DNA from: Deltaproteobacteria bacterium CG11_big_fil_rev_8_21_14_0_20_45_16
Lineage (GTDB): Bacteria > Bdellovibrionota > UBA2394
Direction: 5' to 3'
Length of the DNA stretch: 64,000 bases
Assembly (NCBI GenBank): GCA_002787535.1
Contig: PCXB01000050.1
Span: 72,205-136,204, forward strand
The translations under genes and the position numbers were made by a program. The notes below the pieces were generated by a model. The model did no database searches. It saw only the letters and a program-made list of their open reading frames with translations, and was not told where the DNA came from. This document shows, in pieces, positions 53,888 through 61,926 of this stretch. Position 1 is the first letter of the stretch, and each line of letters begins with the position of its first letter.

Positions 53888-54936
53888 GTAAATCTATTTT
53901 AATTTTTTCTTCCATGAGTTTACTGCTGGCTTGCGAGCGAATTCCAGAATGGGAGAAACGCGATGATCTGAGTTTGCAATCTAGCGAAAGTTTATCGTTG
54001 AAGGGCTTGGAATCTTGGATGTGGACCTGCCGGGCTACACAAGTTTCATATCGAATGGGAGCCGAAAATGAATTGAGCGGAAAGTCGATCGAGGCGTATA
54101 TGGAGCCTTATCGTAACTCGGGTCTCGCTGTTGTCGATCCATTTGGCGAGAAAACGATCCTCGGTACTGGTATTTTGTGGGACGCGCAAGGTCATGTCCT
54201 GACCTTGCAGAGTTGGGTTTCTCAATCCAAAGATTTGGAATGTCGTGGCGGAGGTACAAATTGGATTAAAGCAGAGGTTGTCGGAGAGGATGGCCCTCTT
54301 AATTTGGCTTTGCTTAAGGTAAATCTATTGCCTTTAGCGAAACAATATTCGTCGAGTCGGCGATGGGTAGGGCGTTATGAGGAGCCGGGCTTTGAAGAAA
54401 AACTTTACCTTATTTCATCGTCCTATCCGGGAGTCATGGATCGAATTCCCGTGGAACTTCAGATTTCGAGATCACCTCTGTTTACGGGTTTGGATGAAGC
54501 TCTGATTTTATTCTCACCGCCGCCTCCGCAGGCCTTTATGGCGAGTATCCTGGTTGATAAAAAATCTCGAGTTCTTGGTTTTGTGTTTCCACCTAAGTCT
54601 ACCTATTGGGGTACCGCGATTAAGATGGAGAGGTTGGATACTCTTGTGGAGTATATGATTAAGCTTGGGCGAGTCGAGAGAGCCTTTATTGGAATGCGCT
54701 TGAGCTTTCAAGATCAAGAGGGATTTCGAGTTACTGATGTGGAAGTAGGTGGGCCTGCCTATAAAGCTGGTGTCAGGGCTAATGATATTGTGAAACAATG
54801 GGACGGTCGCGATCTTAAGGCTATGAACGATTGGCCCAAGATTAGTTTTACTGATAAAGGTCGATCGTTGAATCTAGTTTATACTCGTGGTAGTTCCGAA
54901 GTCGAAACCGTCATTCATATTGGTGCTAACCGCTAA
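53878..54936 (+). CDS. HtrA-like lipoprotein lacking the protease triad, with PDZ domain
   Basis: The protein has a lipoprotein signal ending in LLLAC-E, so it is likely anchored in a membrane facing the periplasm. Residues 80-250 follow the trypsin-like fold of HtrA/DegP (GTGILWDAQGHVLTL, then AEVVGEDGPLNLALLKV), and a PDZ domain follows (about 267-350; AFIGMRLSFQDQ, GGPAYKAGVRANDIV). However, the catalytic His of the TNxHV motif is absent (LQSWV), the catalytic Asp of DLAVLK is Asn (NLALLK), and no GNSGG serine loop exists (PPPPQAFMASI instead). It is thus predicted to be a pseudo-protease acting as a binding protein. It overlaps the barrel protein gene upstream. Confidence 0.84.
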   Translation: MVLSKSILIFSSMSLLLACERIPEWEKRDDLSLQSSESLSLKGLESWMWTCRATQVSYRMGAENELSGKSIEAYMEPYRNSGLAVVDPFGEKTILGTGILWDAQGHVLTLQSWVSQSKDLECRGGGTNWIKAEVVGEDGPLNLALLKVNLLPLAKQYSSSRRWVGRYEEPGFEEKLYLISSSYPGVMDRIPVELQISRSPLFTGLDEALILFSPPPPQAFMASILVDKKSRVLGFVFPPKSTYWGTAIKMERLDTLVEYMIKLGRVERAFIGMRLSFQDQEGFRVTDVEVGGPAYKAGVRANDIVKQWDGRDLKAMNDWPKISFTDKGRSLNLVYTRGSSEVETVIHIGANR

Positions 54937-54938
54937 GC

Positions 54939-56450
54939 TTACTCAAAAATTCTTCCGACTGATTTAAGCTCCACGAGCGTCTCAAAAGCCGAAAGAGAAT
55001 CATGTCGCTCTGTTATTAAGATTCTCAATAGACGTGCCTTTGAAAATTCTCCAACTAAAAAGGCTTCAAACACTAAATCGGCGAGAGCACGACCCAGACA
55101 TTGAGCCGCTCGATCATGATAAGGAGAAATGCTGCGAAGCATGGACTTTCGATGCGTCCAATCTCGGCTGAAATTGGAGCTTTTCAAGATGGCGGTGATC
55201 TCAGGACTGCGATGAGCATGGGCCACCGATCGCCATTCTTTCCAGGTTTTTGATTTTCGACTATGATTGAGAATTTTTGATAACAAAAACGAAATCGATT
55301 CAAATAAAGCTCTTTGAAAAAATTCAGGCGTAACACCTGACATATTTGTCCATGTAGCATAGAGATAGGCCCCTGCGGCCTGTGCGCAGGAATTGACTGA
55401 GATTTCGCTTAAAAAAATTCGTCTCCTATGTGCGAGTATCGCAACTCGAGAGACTTCGAGCTGGGAGAGAACCCATTTCTTTTCCTTTTTGTTCAGAGCA
55501 CTTAGCGATTCAAAGAAGTCTTCGTCGTGGGAGCTTAGGACGCTAAGATCGAGCACTTCCTCTCGTGGAACCGGTGTCGCATAGCGGCTATCTTCTAAAA
55601 AATCCAAAAGAGTTCTCAGACACCAAGAGATTTGCTCCTGAGCATCAAGAGGTGAGGTGTCGTCACGTTGAATAATATGAGCATCTAAATAGCTCTGCCA
55701 TTTAACCCATAGGGGCGTATGAAGAATGCAAAAGAGTGGAATTTGAGCTTTGCTGAGATCACAAAAAATCAGATCTTTACTTTGTATTCGTTTAGCTAAA
55801 AACTTTTTTTCTAGTGCATCGCTATTTTGCTGGACGATCATCAATTCGAGATTAGCATTCAGAGCAGCCACTTCGAAGGGCAAATGCTGTCGAGCACAAT
55901 GAAACTCGCCGAAAAGTACCCAAGACTTTCCTTTGAGTTCGCTAAGTGTCTGCGCTGCGCTTCGATCTCTAATTTTTAATGTGGGACTAGAGGAATAGAG
56001 TCCGACTAATTTGATTCTGTTAGCTTTACAAAGTGAAAGAAGCTCCAAGTACGTCTCGCTTGAGGAGCCCCATTTTTTTTCGATTTCGAGCTCATTGAGT
56101 ATTTTTCTAATTTGTTCGGTTGATCGAGCTTTACCAATTCGCTGAATTGAAGAATCTGAGAAAATTTCAAATCCGATACTCTTTGGGGGTCGCACTTTCT
56201 TATCTCTCAATAGCCTTAGAAGAATTCGTTGACTTTGAGGAAGACTGTGGAAATCTCCAAAAAAACAAATATCTGAAGCATTCAGACTTTGGACGAATTC
56301 CTTTCGAGAGCTTAGCTTTAATCTTGAAAGATCTTTTCTATACTCCGAGGCATATTTTTTTAGTGATACCGACTGAGAGTGCAGGAGTGGTCTGATTTCT
56401 TGCTGAACTTGACGAAAGAGTTTTTGTTGAAATTTCACCCAATCTGACAC
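54939..56450 (-). CDS. ChaN-like (DUF399) protein
   Basis: The first half (residues 55-240) resembles the ChaN/DUF399 fold, which in one studied case binds haem: ICFFGDFHSLPQSQRILLRLL, SIGFEIFS and later WVLFGEFHCARQHLPFEV, with the family-like G[ED]xH elements (GDFH and GEFH). The second half, to residue 503, is an unidentified mainly helical extension that includes HRRRIFLSEISVNSCAQAAGAYLY. There is no signal peptide, so unlike the lipoprotein ChaN members it should be cytoplasmic. It starts with GTG six bases after the stop codon of a PilZ gene, suggesting an operon of two. The ligand is unknown. Confidence 0.68.
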   Translation of the reverse strand: MSDWVKFQQKLFRQVQQEIRPLLHSQSVSLKKYASEYRKDLSRLKLSSRKEFVQSLNASDICFFGDFHSLPQSQRILLRLLRDKKVRPPKSIGFEIFSDSSIQRIGKARSTEQIRKILNELEIEKKWGSSSETYLELLSLCKANRIKLVGLYSSSPTLKIRDRSAAQTLSELKGKSWVLFGEFHCARQHLPFEVAALNANLELMIVQQNSDALEKKFLAKRIQSKDLIFCDLSKAQIPLFCILHTPLWVKWQSYLDAHIIQRDDTSPLDAQEQISWCLRTLLDFLEDSRYATPVPREEVLDLSVLSSHDEDFFESLSALNKKEKKWVLSQLEVSRVAILAHRRRIFLSEISVNSCAQAAGAYLYATWTNMSGVTPEFFQRALFESISFLLSKILNHSRKSKTWKEWRSVAHAHRSPEITAILKSSNFSRDWTHRKSMLRSISPYHDRAAQCLGRALADLVFEAFLVGEFSKARLLRILITERHDSLSAFETLVELKSVGRIFE

Positions 56451-56456
56451 AAATTT

Positions 56457-56984
56457 CTAGTCTTTCTTTTTGCCGAGCTCTTCCTCAAGGCGATTTCGGA
56501 CCAAGGATCGTATGAGTTCCTCCTGAGCCGGTGTTAGGTCGATAAAGCGTACGCCCATTCCCGGGGGTAATTGATCCACCCCCTGAGGATTGAGCCAACT
56601 GACGCATCCTTGTACGTCAATGACTTTTTTCTGATCGGCGATATGGATGTTAAGGCTCACTAGGCTTCCAATTGGATGCAGACTTTTGGTCGCAACATAA
56701 ACGCCTCCGCCAGAAATGTTTTTGATATAAACTTTCTCAAAGTCTTTACCACTCTTTAGATTGACTTCAATATTTGTTGAGATGCGTAAATTCTTGCGGC
56801 GCTGAATGACCTTCTGACTCTTTGGATCAATGAGCTTACCAAGTCGAGCAGACAAATCGGTATAGAGTTTTGACTCGTCAGCACTCAAACCCATCACCGC
56901 TTTAGCGTCAAGTTTTCGAAACTGCATCAATAGACGCAAAGTCTCAACACTTGACTGTCCACCAAATTCATTGGGGTCATCCAT
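56457..56984 (-). CDS. PilZ-domain protein with N-terminal extension
   Basis: A c-di-GMP receptor candidate. Residues about 62-170 form a PilZ domain: RKNLR (RxxxR) and, some 30 residues later, NISGGG (D/NxSxxG), then the barrel strands and GMGVRFIDLTPAQEELIRSLV. The first 60 residues are a helical part (FGGQSSVETLRLLMQFRKLD) that may mediate pairing. Both binding motifs look intact. It is transcribed ahead of a ChaN-like gene and is divergent from the lipoprotein gene at 57086. Confidence 0.88.
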   Translation of the reverse strand: MDDPNEFGGQSSVETLRLLMQFRKLDAKAVMGLSADESKLYTDLSARLGKLIDPKSQKVIQRRKNLRISTNIEVNLKSGKDFEKVYIKNISGGGVYVATKSLHPIGSLVSLNIHIADQKKVIDVQGCVSWLNPQGVDQLPPGMGVRFIDLTPAQEELIRSLVRNRLEEELGKKKD

Positions 56985-57085
56985 TAAAACAATCTTATCG
57001 TAAAGCTTACGAGATTAAGAGAATAAAAAACTAGACAAGCTTAAGACGCCAATCAGACAATAGGACTTCAAGAAGGAGTTTAATC

Positions 57086-57934
57086 ATGCCGATAAAGAAC
57101 ATACTTTTGCTGATGGGAGTTTCCTTAGTTTTCATGGCGTGTGCTGGGCAAGACGCAGACTTTGAAGAGGCAGCCTATTTGAATGGAAGAGGAAGTGCGG
57201 CTGATGGCGCTAAGGCGGAGAGTCTTGTCACGCCCTATCTAAATTCAACAGATATGAAGACAAGGATCGAAGCCAATCGACTTTTTATGGGAGCGAAGGT
57301 GGCGCGTGCAAGAATTTCAGCGCCTAAGATCATCTCCAATCTTGTTCACAAGGATTCAGATGATACAGTGCAGGTCCTCAAGGGCGCCCTTGGTGCGAGC
57401 TTTGATGGGGCAGCGGCTAAGGTTCATTTGGCGGCTGGCTTTGCGCAGCTTGAGATCTTGTTGGAGGATGCAGACTTTCAGGCTATTGATGCGACGACGC
57501 CACATCTTTTGCGTGATCGATCGGGCCTTCATTTTAGTTATGGGATTGGAAAGTTTTTATATTCTCTCGTAATAGCTGCATCGGATTCAGGTTTGTTGGC
57601 CATAGAAGATGCTGGCGGCGAATTTGCCGCCGCGGATTGCGACTTAGATACGACTGGAGCCAACGAGTTTGCGACTGTTCTGATTGAAGCTCGATCTCAA
57701 TTTGCTCAAGCTGGGCTGGACGATAATGAGTTAAAGACCAAGATCGAAAACGATCCTTCCGCTTATGATGCTTTGGATTCAGGGGTTCCGATTCCGGATT
57801 TGGGTGCTCCTGATTCTAGCAATAATGCCTTCAATGATTTTGTTCAGAATATTCAGTCTGATGTCGATTCTGGCTTGACGGGCCAGTCGGATATTAACGA
57901 TCTATGCGACTATCTTGTGACTCAGACCAACTAA
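57086..57934 (+). CDS. Lipoprotein of unknown function
   Basis: The 282-residue product has a type II signal peptide with lipobox FMAC-A and a mature part rich in A, D, L and S. A stretch near residues 40-90 (SLVTPYLNSTDMKTRIEANRLFMGAKVARARIS) suggests TPR-like or HEAT-like helices; the tail is acidic with NNAFNDFVQNIQSDVDSG. The ATG is preceded by AAGGAG. It forms a two-gene unit with the following outer-membrane barrel-like gene (10-base gap). Function unknown. Confidence 0.76.
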   Translation: MPIKNILLLMGVSLVFMACAGQDADFEEAAYLNGRGSAADGAKAESLVTPYLNSTDMKTRIEANRLFMGAKVARARISAPKIISNLVHKDSDDTVQVLKGALGASFDGAAAKVHLAAGFAQLEILLEDADFQAIDATTPHLLRDRSGLHFSYGIGKFLYSLVIAASDSGLLAIEDAGGEFAAADCDLDTTGANEFATVLIEARSQFAQAGLDDNELKTKIENDPSAYDALDSGVPIPDLGAPDSSNNAFNDFVQNIQSDVDSGLTGQSDINDLCDYLVTQTN

Positions 57935-57944
57935 GGGGAAAGCG

Positions 57945-59102
57945 ATGAGAGTATTAATAATTATAGGAATTGTTTGTTTCAGTTTTTCAGCGCTTCAGGC
58001 GGACCCTATATCATCGAACGAAAGGCCGAGAGGTCAAATGATGGGTGGCGCGGGGCTTGCCCTGACGGGGGATAAGGATTCTGCCATGATGAACCCGGCC
58101 AGCTTGGCCGATGTAGAAGGGACCGACTGGCAACTCTTTCCAGTGCTTATTGAAGTGCCCTTTGCCGTGGACACGCTTCAAACAGGCCTTGACTATAATG
58201 ACGCGCGAGACGGAAATGATACGGCTGCAAAGAAAGCGGCTCTAGAAAAATTTCTTCGGGAAGCTGGTTCTAGCTCTTACCGAACGCGGATGAATCTTTA
58301 CCCTTCTTATACTCGTCGCTATATGCACTTTGGACTGCTCTTCGACACCTTAGCGGACGATAATTTTAGAATGGGTGGCCTTGGATCAAATCAGTTGATG
58401 GAAGCAGGGGACACGTCAATAACGGCTGGTGCTATTTTGTCGGGTGGTTACGGATTTGATAATAACAGCATTCAAGTTGGAGCGACGCTTCGCCCCATGT
58501 ACCGAGTATCTCCATTCGAAAATTATGACCAACGTGTCCTTGATGTGGCGGCAGGTAAGAACGCTGGATCCTCGGTCCAAAATCAGATTTTTGGAAACGA
58601 CGCCGCGAAAAGAACTGCCATGGGTGTTGCGGTTGATGCGGGCGCAAAATATTGGCTTCAAACTTATGGTTCACCGGCGGATGGGTTTTACTCTCGCTTT
58701 GTTAAGCAATGGAAACCTAGTTTTGGTGTTACCTATCAGGACATCGGAAACACTCGCGTCATGACGGACAAGAACCTTCCTGCCGATATTAAGCAAAGTG
58801 TTTCAGTCGGAATGGCTGTTCAACCTTCTTGGCGTTTTGTCGAGACGGCATGGGCTTTGGATTTTCGAAATGTAACTGACGAGAAGGCGATTTGGAATAA
58901 ACTACATTTCGGAGCGGAAGCCTTACTTTGGAAGTTTTGGGCCATTCGTGCGGGCGTAAGCCAGGGGTATATTACTGGCGGGATGGGAATTAATATTCCC
59001 TTCTTCGAAATGGATGTGTATGTCGCAGCCAAAGAAGCTGGGAGTTATGCAAGCATCGACGAAGTTCGTACGATTGGACTTAGATTGTCACTCACGCTGT
59101 AA
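57945..59102 (+). CDS. Outer-membrane beta-barrel protein, TraF/FadL-like
   Basis: A signal peptide (cleavage after LQA-DP) precedes RPRGQMMGGAGLALTGDKDSAMMNPASLADVEG, the N-terminal signature shared by TraF-type and FadL/PorV-type outer-membrane barrels (an early MMNPA segment). The rest consists of alternating beta-strand sequence with many aromatic residues (VSVGMAVQPSWRFVETAWALDF, WKFWAIRAGVSQGYITGG) ending in RTIGLRLSLTL. Probably an outer-membrane channel or assembly factor; the substrate is not evident. It is likely co-expressed with the lipoprotein gene upstream. Confidence 0.8.
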   Translation: MRVLIIIGIVCFSFSALQADPISSNERPRGQMMGGAGLALTGDKDSAMMNPASLADVEGTDWQLFPVLIEVPFAVDTLQTGLDYNDARDGNDTAAKKAALEKFLREAGSSSYRTRMNLYPSYTRRYMHFGLLFDTLADDNFRMGGLGSNQLMEAGDTSITAGAILSGGYGFDNNSIQVGATLRPMYRVSPFENYDQRVLDVAAGKNAGSSVQNQIFGNDAAKRTAMGVAVDAGAKYWLQTYGSPADGFYSRFVKQWKPSFGVTYQDIGNTRVMTDKNLPADIKQSVSVGMAVQPSWRFVETAWALDFRNVTDEKAIWNKLHFGAEALLWKFWAIRAGVSQGYITGGMGINIPFFEMDVYVAAKEAGSYASIDEVRTIGLRLSLTL

Positions 59103-59110
59103 CGAGGAAG

Positions 59111-60253
59111 TTAAAACACCCCGCCAAAGAATCCGGACTTCTTCTTTGATTTATTCTTAGAAGAAGTCTTCTTTGAATTTTCATTTTTAGTTTTGTCTGA
59201 GGCTTCCGAGATGAGTTCTTGTTCAAGCTCTTTAAGAATTTCTTGGCCCCGTTCGCTTAGTTCCTCAGGTGTATGTATTTGCAGCTCAACATACAAATTT
59301 CCGCGGCGATCACTTCGCAAGTCCTGAACACCTTCGTTTTTTAGAATTTCAACATGTGGAGTTTTAAGATGTTTGGAGATCTTAATCGATTTGTTTCCTT
59401 GAAGACTCGGAACGTCAATCGTGCCTCCCATTACAGCCGTAGAGAAAGGAATATAGACTCTCGTATAGAGGTCGGCACCATCGCGCTCAAAATTTGGATC
59501 GCTTTCCACTTCAATCTCAACATAAAGATCTCCCAGGCCACCACTTCGAGGAGCCGCCTCGCCTTCATTTTGAAGCCGAAGTCGGATTCCAGTATCCACG
59601 CCGGCAGGTATATTGACTTCAAGCTCCGATGTTTTCTGCTCAAGTCCACGACCCTTGCAAGTCTTGCATGGCTTTTTGATAATCCTTCCCTCGCCCTCAC
59701 AATGCGGACAGGTTTGCGCTATTGAAAAGAAGCCTTGCCGAACGGCTACTTGACCTCGACCATCGCAAGTTGGGCAGGTCTCTGCTTTGTAGCCTTTCTC
59801 ACAACCTGAGCCCTCACATATCGAACATGACTGAGCCCGTTCAATTTCAATTGTTTTTTTGACCCCCTGAACGGCCTCCCAGAAACCAATCTTCATTCGA
59901 TAGCGAAGGTCACGCCCCCTTTGGGACTGTCGTTGTCGACGCCCACCGCCGAAAAAGTCTTCAAAGATAGTCTGGAATCCTTCAAAGATGTCCTCACCCT
60001 GGCCAAAGCCCGAAGTAGAAAAGCGACCTTTTAACCCGGCATGGCCAAACTGGTCATAAAGACTTCGCTTTTCGTTATCACTTAGGATGTCATAGGCTTC
60101 TTGGGCTTCTCTAAATTTTTCAGCTGCTTCTTCGCCTTGATTTCGGTCGGGATGGTACTCAAGTGCTAGCTTTCGATAGGCTTTCTTAATCACAACTTCA
60201 TCGGCCGTGCGCTCGAGCCCCAGCACCTCGTAATAGTCCCTTTTTGTGGCCAT
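59111..60253 (-). CDS. dnaJ: Chaperone protein DnaJ
   Basis: DnaJ is the J-domain co-chaperone of DnaK. The J domain has YHPDRNQ (HPD) near residue 33; a short glycine/phenylalanine region follows ([23 protein letters not shown]), then four CxxCxGxG repeats ([32 protein letters not shown]) that bind two zinc ions, and the C-terminal substrate-binding domains. The final 26 residues are unusual: a lysine- and serine-rich tail ([20 protein letters not shown]). No dnaK or grpE is nearby, and no HrcA-type operator is seen upstream. Confidence 0.96.
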   Translation of the reverse strand: MATKRDYYEVLGLERTADEVVIKKAYRKLALEYHPDRNQGEEAAEKFREAQEAYDILSDNEKRSLYDQFGHAGLKGRFSTSGFGQGEDIFEGFQTIFEDFFGGGRRQRQSQRGRDLRYRMKIGFWEAVQGVKKTIEIERAQSCSICEGSGCEKGYKAETCPTCDGRGQVAVRQGFFSIAQTCPHCEGEGRIIKKPCKTCKGRGLEQKTSELEVNIPAGVDTGIRLRLQNEGEAAPRSGGLGDLYVEIEVESDPNFERDGADLYTRVYIPFSTAVMGGTIDVPSLQGNKSIKISKHLKTPHVEILKNEGVQDLRSDRRGNLYVELQIHTPEELSERGQEILKELEQELISEASDKTKNENSKKTSSKNKSKKKSGFFGGVF

Positions 60254-60312
60254 TTGTAAAAGTTAGGAATCAAAACCTGGTCTGTCAAACACTTGGGCTA
60301 TAAACTCAGTAC

Positions 60313-60876
60313 ATGAGGTTAAAACCTGAAGAAATCAAGCTTTTGGCGACCAACTGCGGGAACAAAGTACTTGAGGATTCAAAAAACACATTCAAGGTTC
60401 CTCGGGCTAAAATCTTTGAGGCGATCGAAACCGTCTTACGTGAACACTTCGAAGAGGAGCGTCGCATCGAAGATCAGGCCCAGAAACTTTTATCTGATCG
60501 GGCTCATGAATACGAAGGTATCCAGAAGTCCAAGGCGATATACATGATCAAGAACCAGATCGCTAAAGAAAAGGATTTCATTCTTTCGGGTTCGTCGCAG
60601 GGCAGAATGAGTGCCGATAAGATTTCTCATATGGGGCATTTGATTGCAGATAAACTCTATGACGATGATTTAATGGATTTTCCCGATGAGGATGATGGTC
60701 CAAAGTTTTTTAAACAAGTTTTAAAGGCCTTCTTCGAACAAGAAGATGCTATAGACGAAAAAGTAAGAAAAAAGATTTCGACACTATCCTCCCCACCCTT
60801 GGAACAGTCCAGAGACTGGGAGATTTTGTACAAAAAATATTCGGAAGAAGAAAAGAAGAGAATGGGTCACGAATAG
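60313..60876 (+). CDS. DUF507 protein (two tandem copies)
   Basis: The protein belongs to the small uncharacterised DUF507 family, common in deltaproteobacterial and related genomes. The N-terminal copy (residues 1-95; MRLKPEEIKLLATNCGNKVLE, LREHFEEERRIEDQAQKLL) and the C-terminal copy (about 98-187; MSADKISHMGHLIADKLYD, LKAFFEQEDAIDEKVRKKI) follow the same pattern of a short initial helix, a turn and a charged helix. The function is unknown. It is transcribed divergently from dnaJ. Confidence 0.86.
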   Translation: MRLKPEEIKLLATNCGNKVLEDSKNTFKVPRAKIFEAIETVLREHFEEERRIEDQAQKLLSDRAHEYEGIQKSKAIYMIKNQIAKEKDFILSGSSQGRMSADKISHMGHLIADKLYDDDLMDFPDEDDGPKFFKQVLKAFFEQEDAIDEKVRKKISTLSSPPLEQSRDWEILYKKYSEEEKKRMGHE

Positions 60877-60945
60877 GCGATTGATGCACCGCCATCTTGA
60901 AACTTCGAGATGGTTTTGAAGCTCAAGGCCGTCTATTATTTTTAT

Positions 60946-61836
60946 ATGGTAACTCTTTCCACGGAAACCCTTCCCACTTTAGATGAGCTGATTAAGAAGG
61001 CCGGTGATCTCCAAATGATGCCGCAGACCGCGCGAAAGGTCATGGAGCTAGTCTCCAAAGAGAGCACGACAGCTATTGATTTGGCTTCCGTTATCGAAAA
61101 GGACGCTAATATAACGACCCGCATTTTGAAAATTTCCAATTCGGCCTTTTATGGTCTTCGCCAAGAAATTAAAACCGTTCAGCATGCAATTGTCATTTTG
61201 GGTTATAAAAGCGTTCGATCCTTAGTTGTTGCTTCCTCAAGTAAAGCCGTGCATAAGCGCTTTGGAATTACTGAACAGCTGATGTGGGATGGTAGCGTCG
61301 GAACGGCGATTTTTGCTCGGCTCTTAGCCAAAGGAAAGCGACCAGCCGTGGGAGAGTTAGCCTTTGTAGGAGGGCTTCTTCATAATGTCGGCAAGGCGAT
61401 TATGAATAATGAATGTCCCAAGGCTTATACCGAGGTGATGAAGAATGTTTACAATACCGGTACAACTTTTGCCGAAGCTGAGAAAAAAGTTTTTAAGTAT
61501 TCGCATCCTGAAGTCGGTTACGGCGTAATCACTCGCTGGGGATTGCCCGAGAATATCTCGAAGATTATTCGCTTTCATCAATTGTCGAGACTGGATCCAA
61601 ATGCAAAAGAAGAAGTCTTGAAGGCTGATGAGGATCTCCGAACGGCTCTGGCATGCGTCGAGGTTGCTGTCGAATTGTGTCGACTCTTGGGGGTTGGTTA
61701 TAAGGACAGAGTTCCAGATGTTAAATTGGATGCCTTAGAAGGTTCCAAAATCCTTGGTCTTGATTCGGCAAAATTGGATCAAATCGTTCCGATTTGCGAA
61801 AAAAGCTTCCTCGAAGAAAAAGCCATTTTTAATTAG
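60946..61836 (+). CDS. HDOD-domain signalling protein
   Basis: HDOD domains are catalytically inactive relatives of HD phosphohydrolases found in regulators of motility and c-di-GMP signalling. Typical blocks are LQMMPQTARKVMELV, LASVIEKDANITTRILKISNSAFYG, ILGYKSVRSLVVASS, and FVGGLLHNVGKAIMNN (the HD site reduced to HN), then WGLPENISKIIRFHQ. The protein is nearly only this domain. The track begins at ATG 60910; the internal ATG at 60946 removes a 12-residue hydrophobic stretch that does not fit the family, but the choice is uncertain. It lies before flgL and could act in motility control. Confidence 0.88.
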   Translation: MVTLSTETLPTLDELIKKAGDLQMMPQTARKVMELVSKESTTAIDLASVIEKDANITTRILKISNSAFYGLRQEIKTVQHAIVILGYKSVRSLVVASSSKAVHKRFGITEQLMWDGSVGTAIFARLLAKGKRPAVGELAFVGGLLHNVGKAIMNNECPKAYTEVMKNVYNTGTTFAEAEKKVFKYSHPEVGYGVITRWGLPENISKIIRFHQLSRLDPNAKEEVLKADEDLRTALACVEVAVELCRLLGVGYKDRVPDVKLDALEGSKILGLDSAKLDQIVPICEKSFLEEKAIFN

Positions 61837-61878
61837 TAACTGCATGAAACAATTGAATATTTTGGAGTGACAAAGATT

Positions 61879-61925
61879 GTTACTCAAGTTTTGACGCGTA
61901 GCGTCGAAGTAAAGCCTTGAGTAAC
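61879..61925 (+). promoter_or_regulatory. Nested 19-bp hairpin ending one base before the flgL start codon
   Basis: A perfect ten-base inverted repeat (GTTACTCAAG at 61879-61888, CTTGAGTAAC at 61916-61925) encloses a second stem TTTTGACGC-GTA-GCGTCGAAG (61889-61909; nine pairs including two G-T), leaving only a six-base bulge (TAAAGC). The right arm covers the place of the flgL ribosome-binding site and stops one base before the ATG at 61927. It may act as an RNA switch that hides the start, or as a DNA operator with two nested dyads. Confidence 0.6.
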
Positions 61926-61926
61926 T

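Noticed and set aside
60254-60312. CIRCE (HrcA) operator or heat-shock promoter between dnaJ and the DUF507 gene
   Set aside because: No TTAGCACTC-N9-GAGTGCTAA dyad; a TATAAA is present but no -35 box at proper distance.
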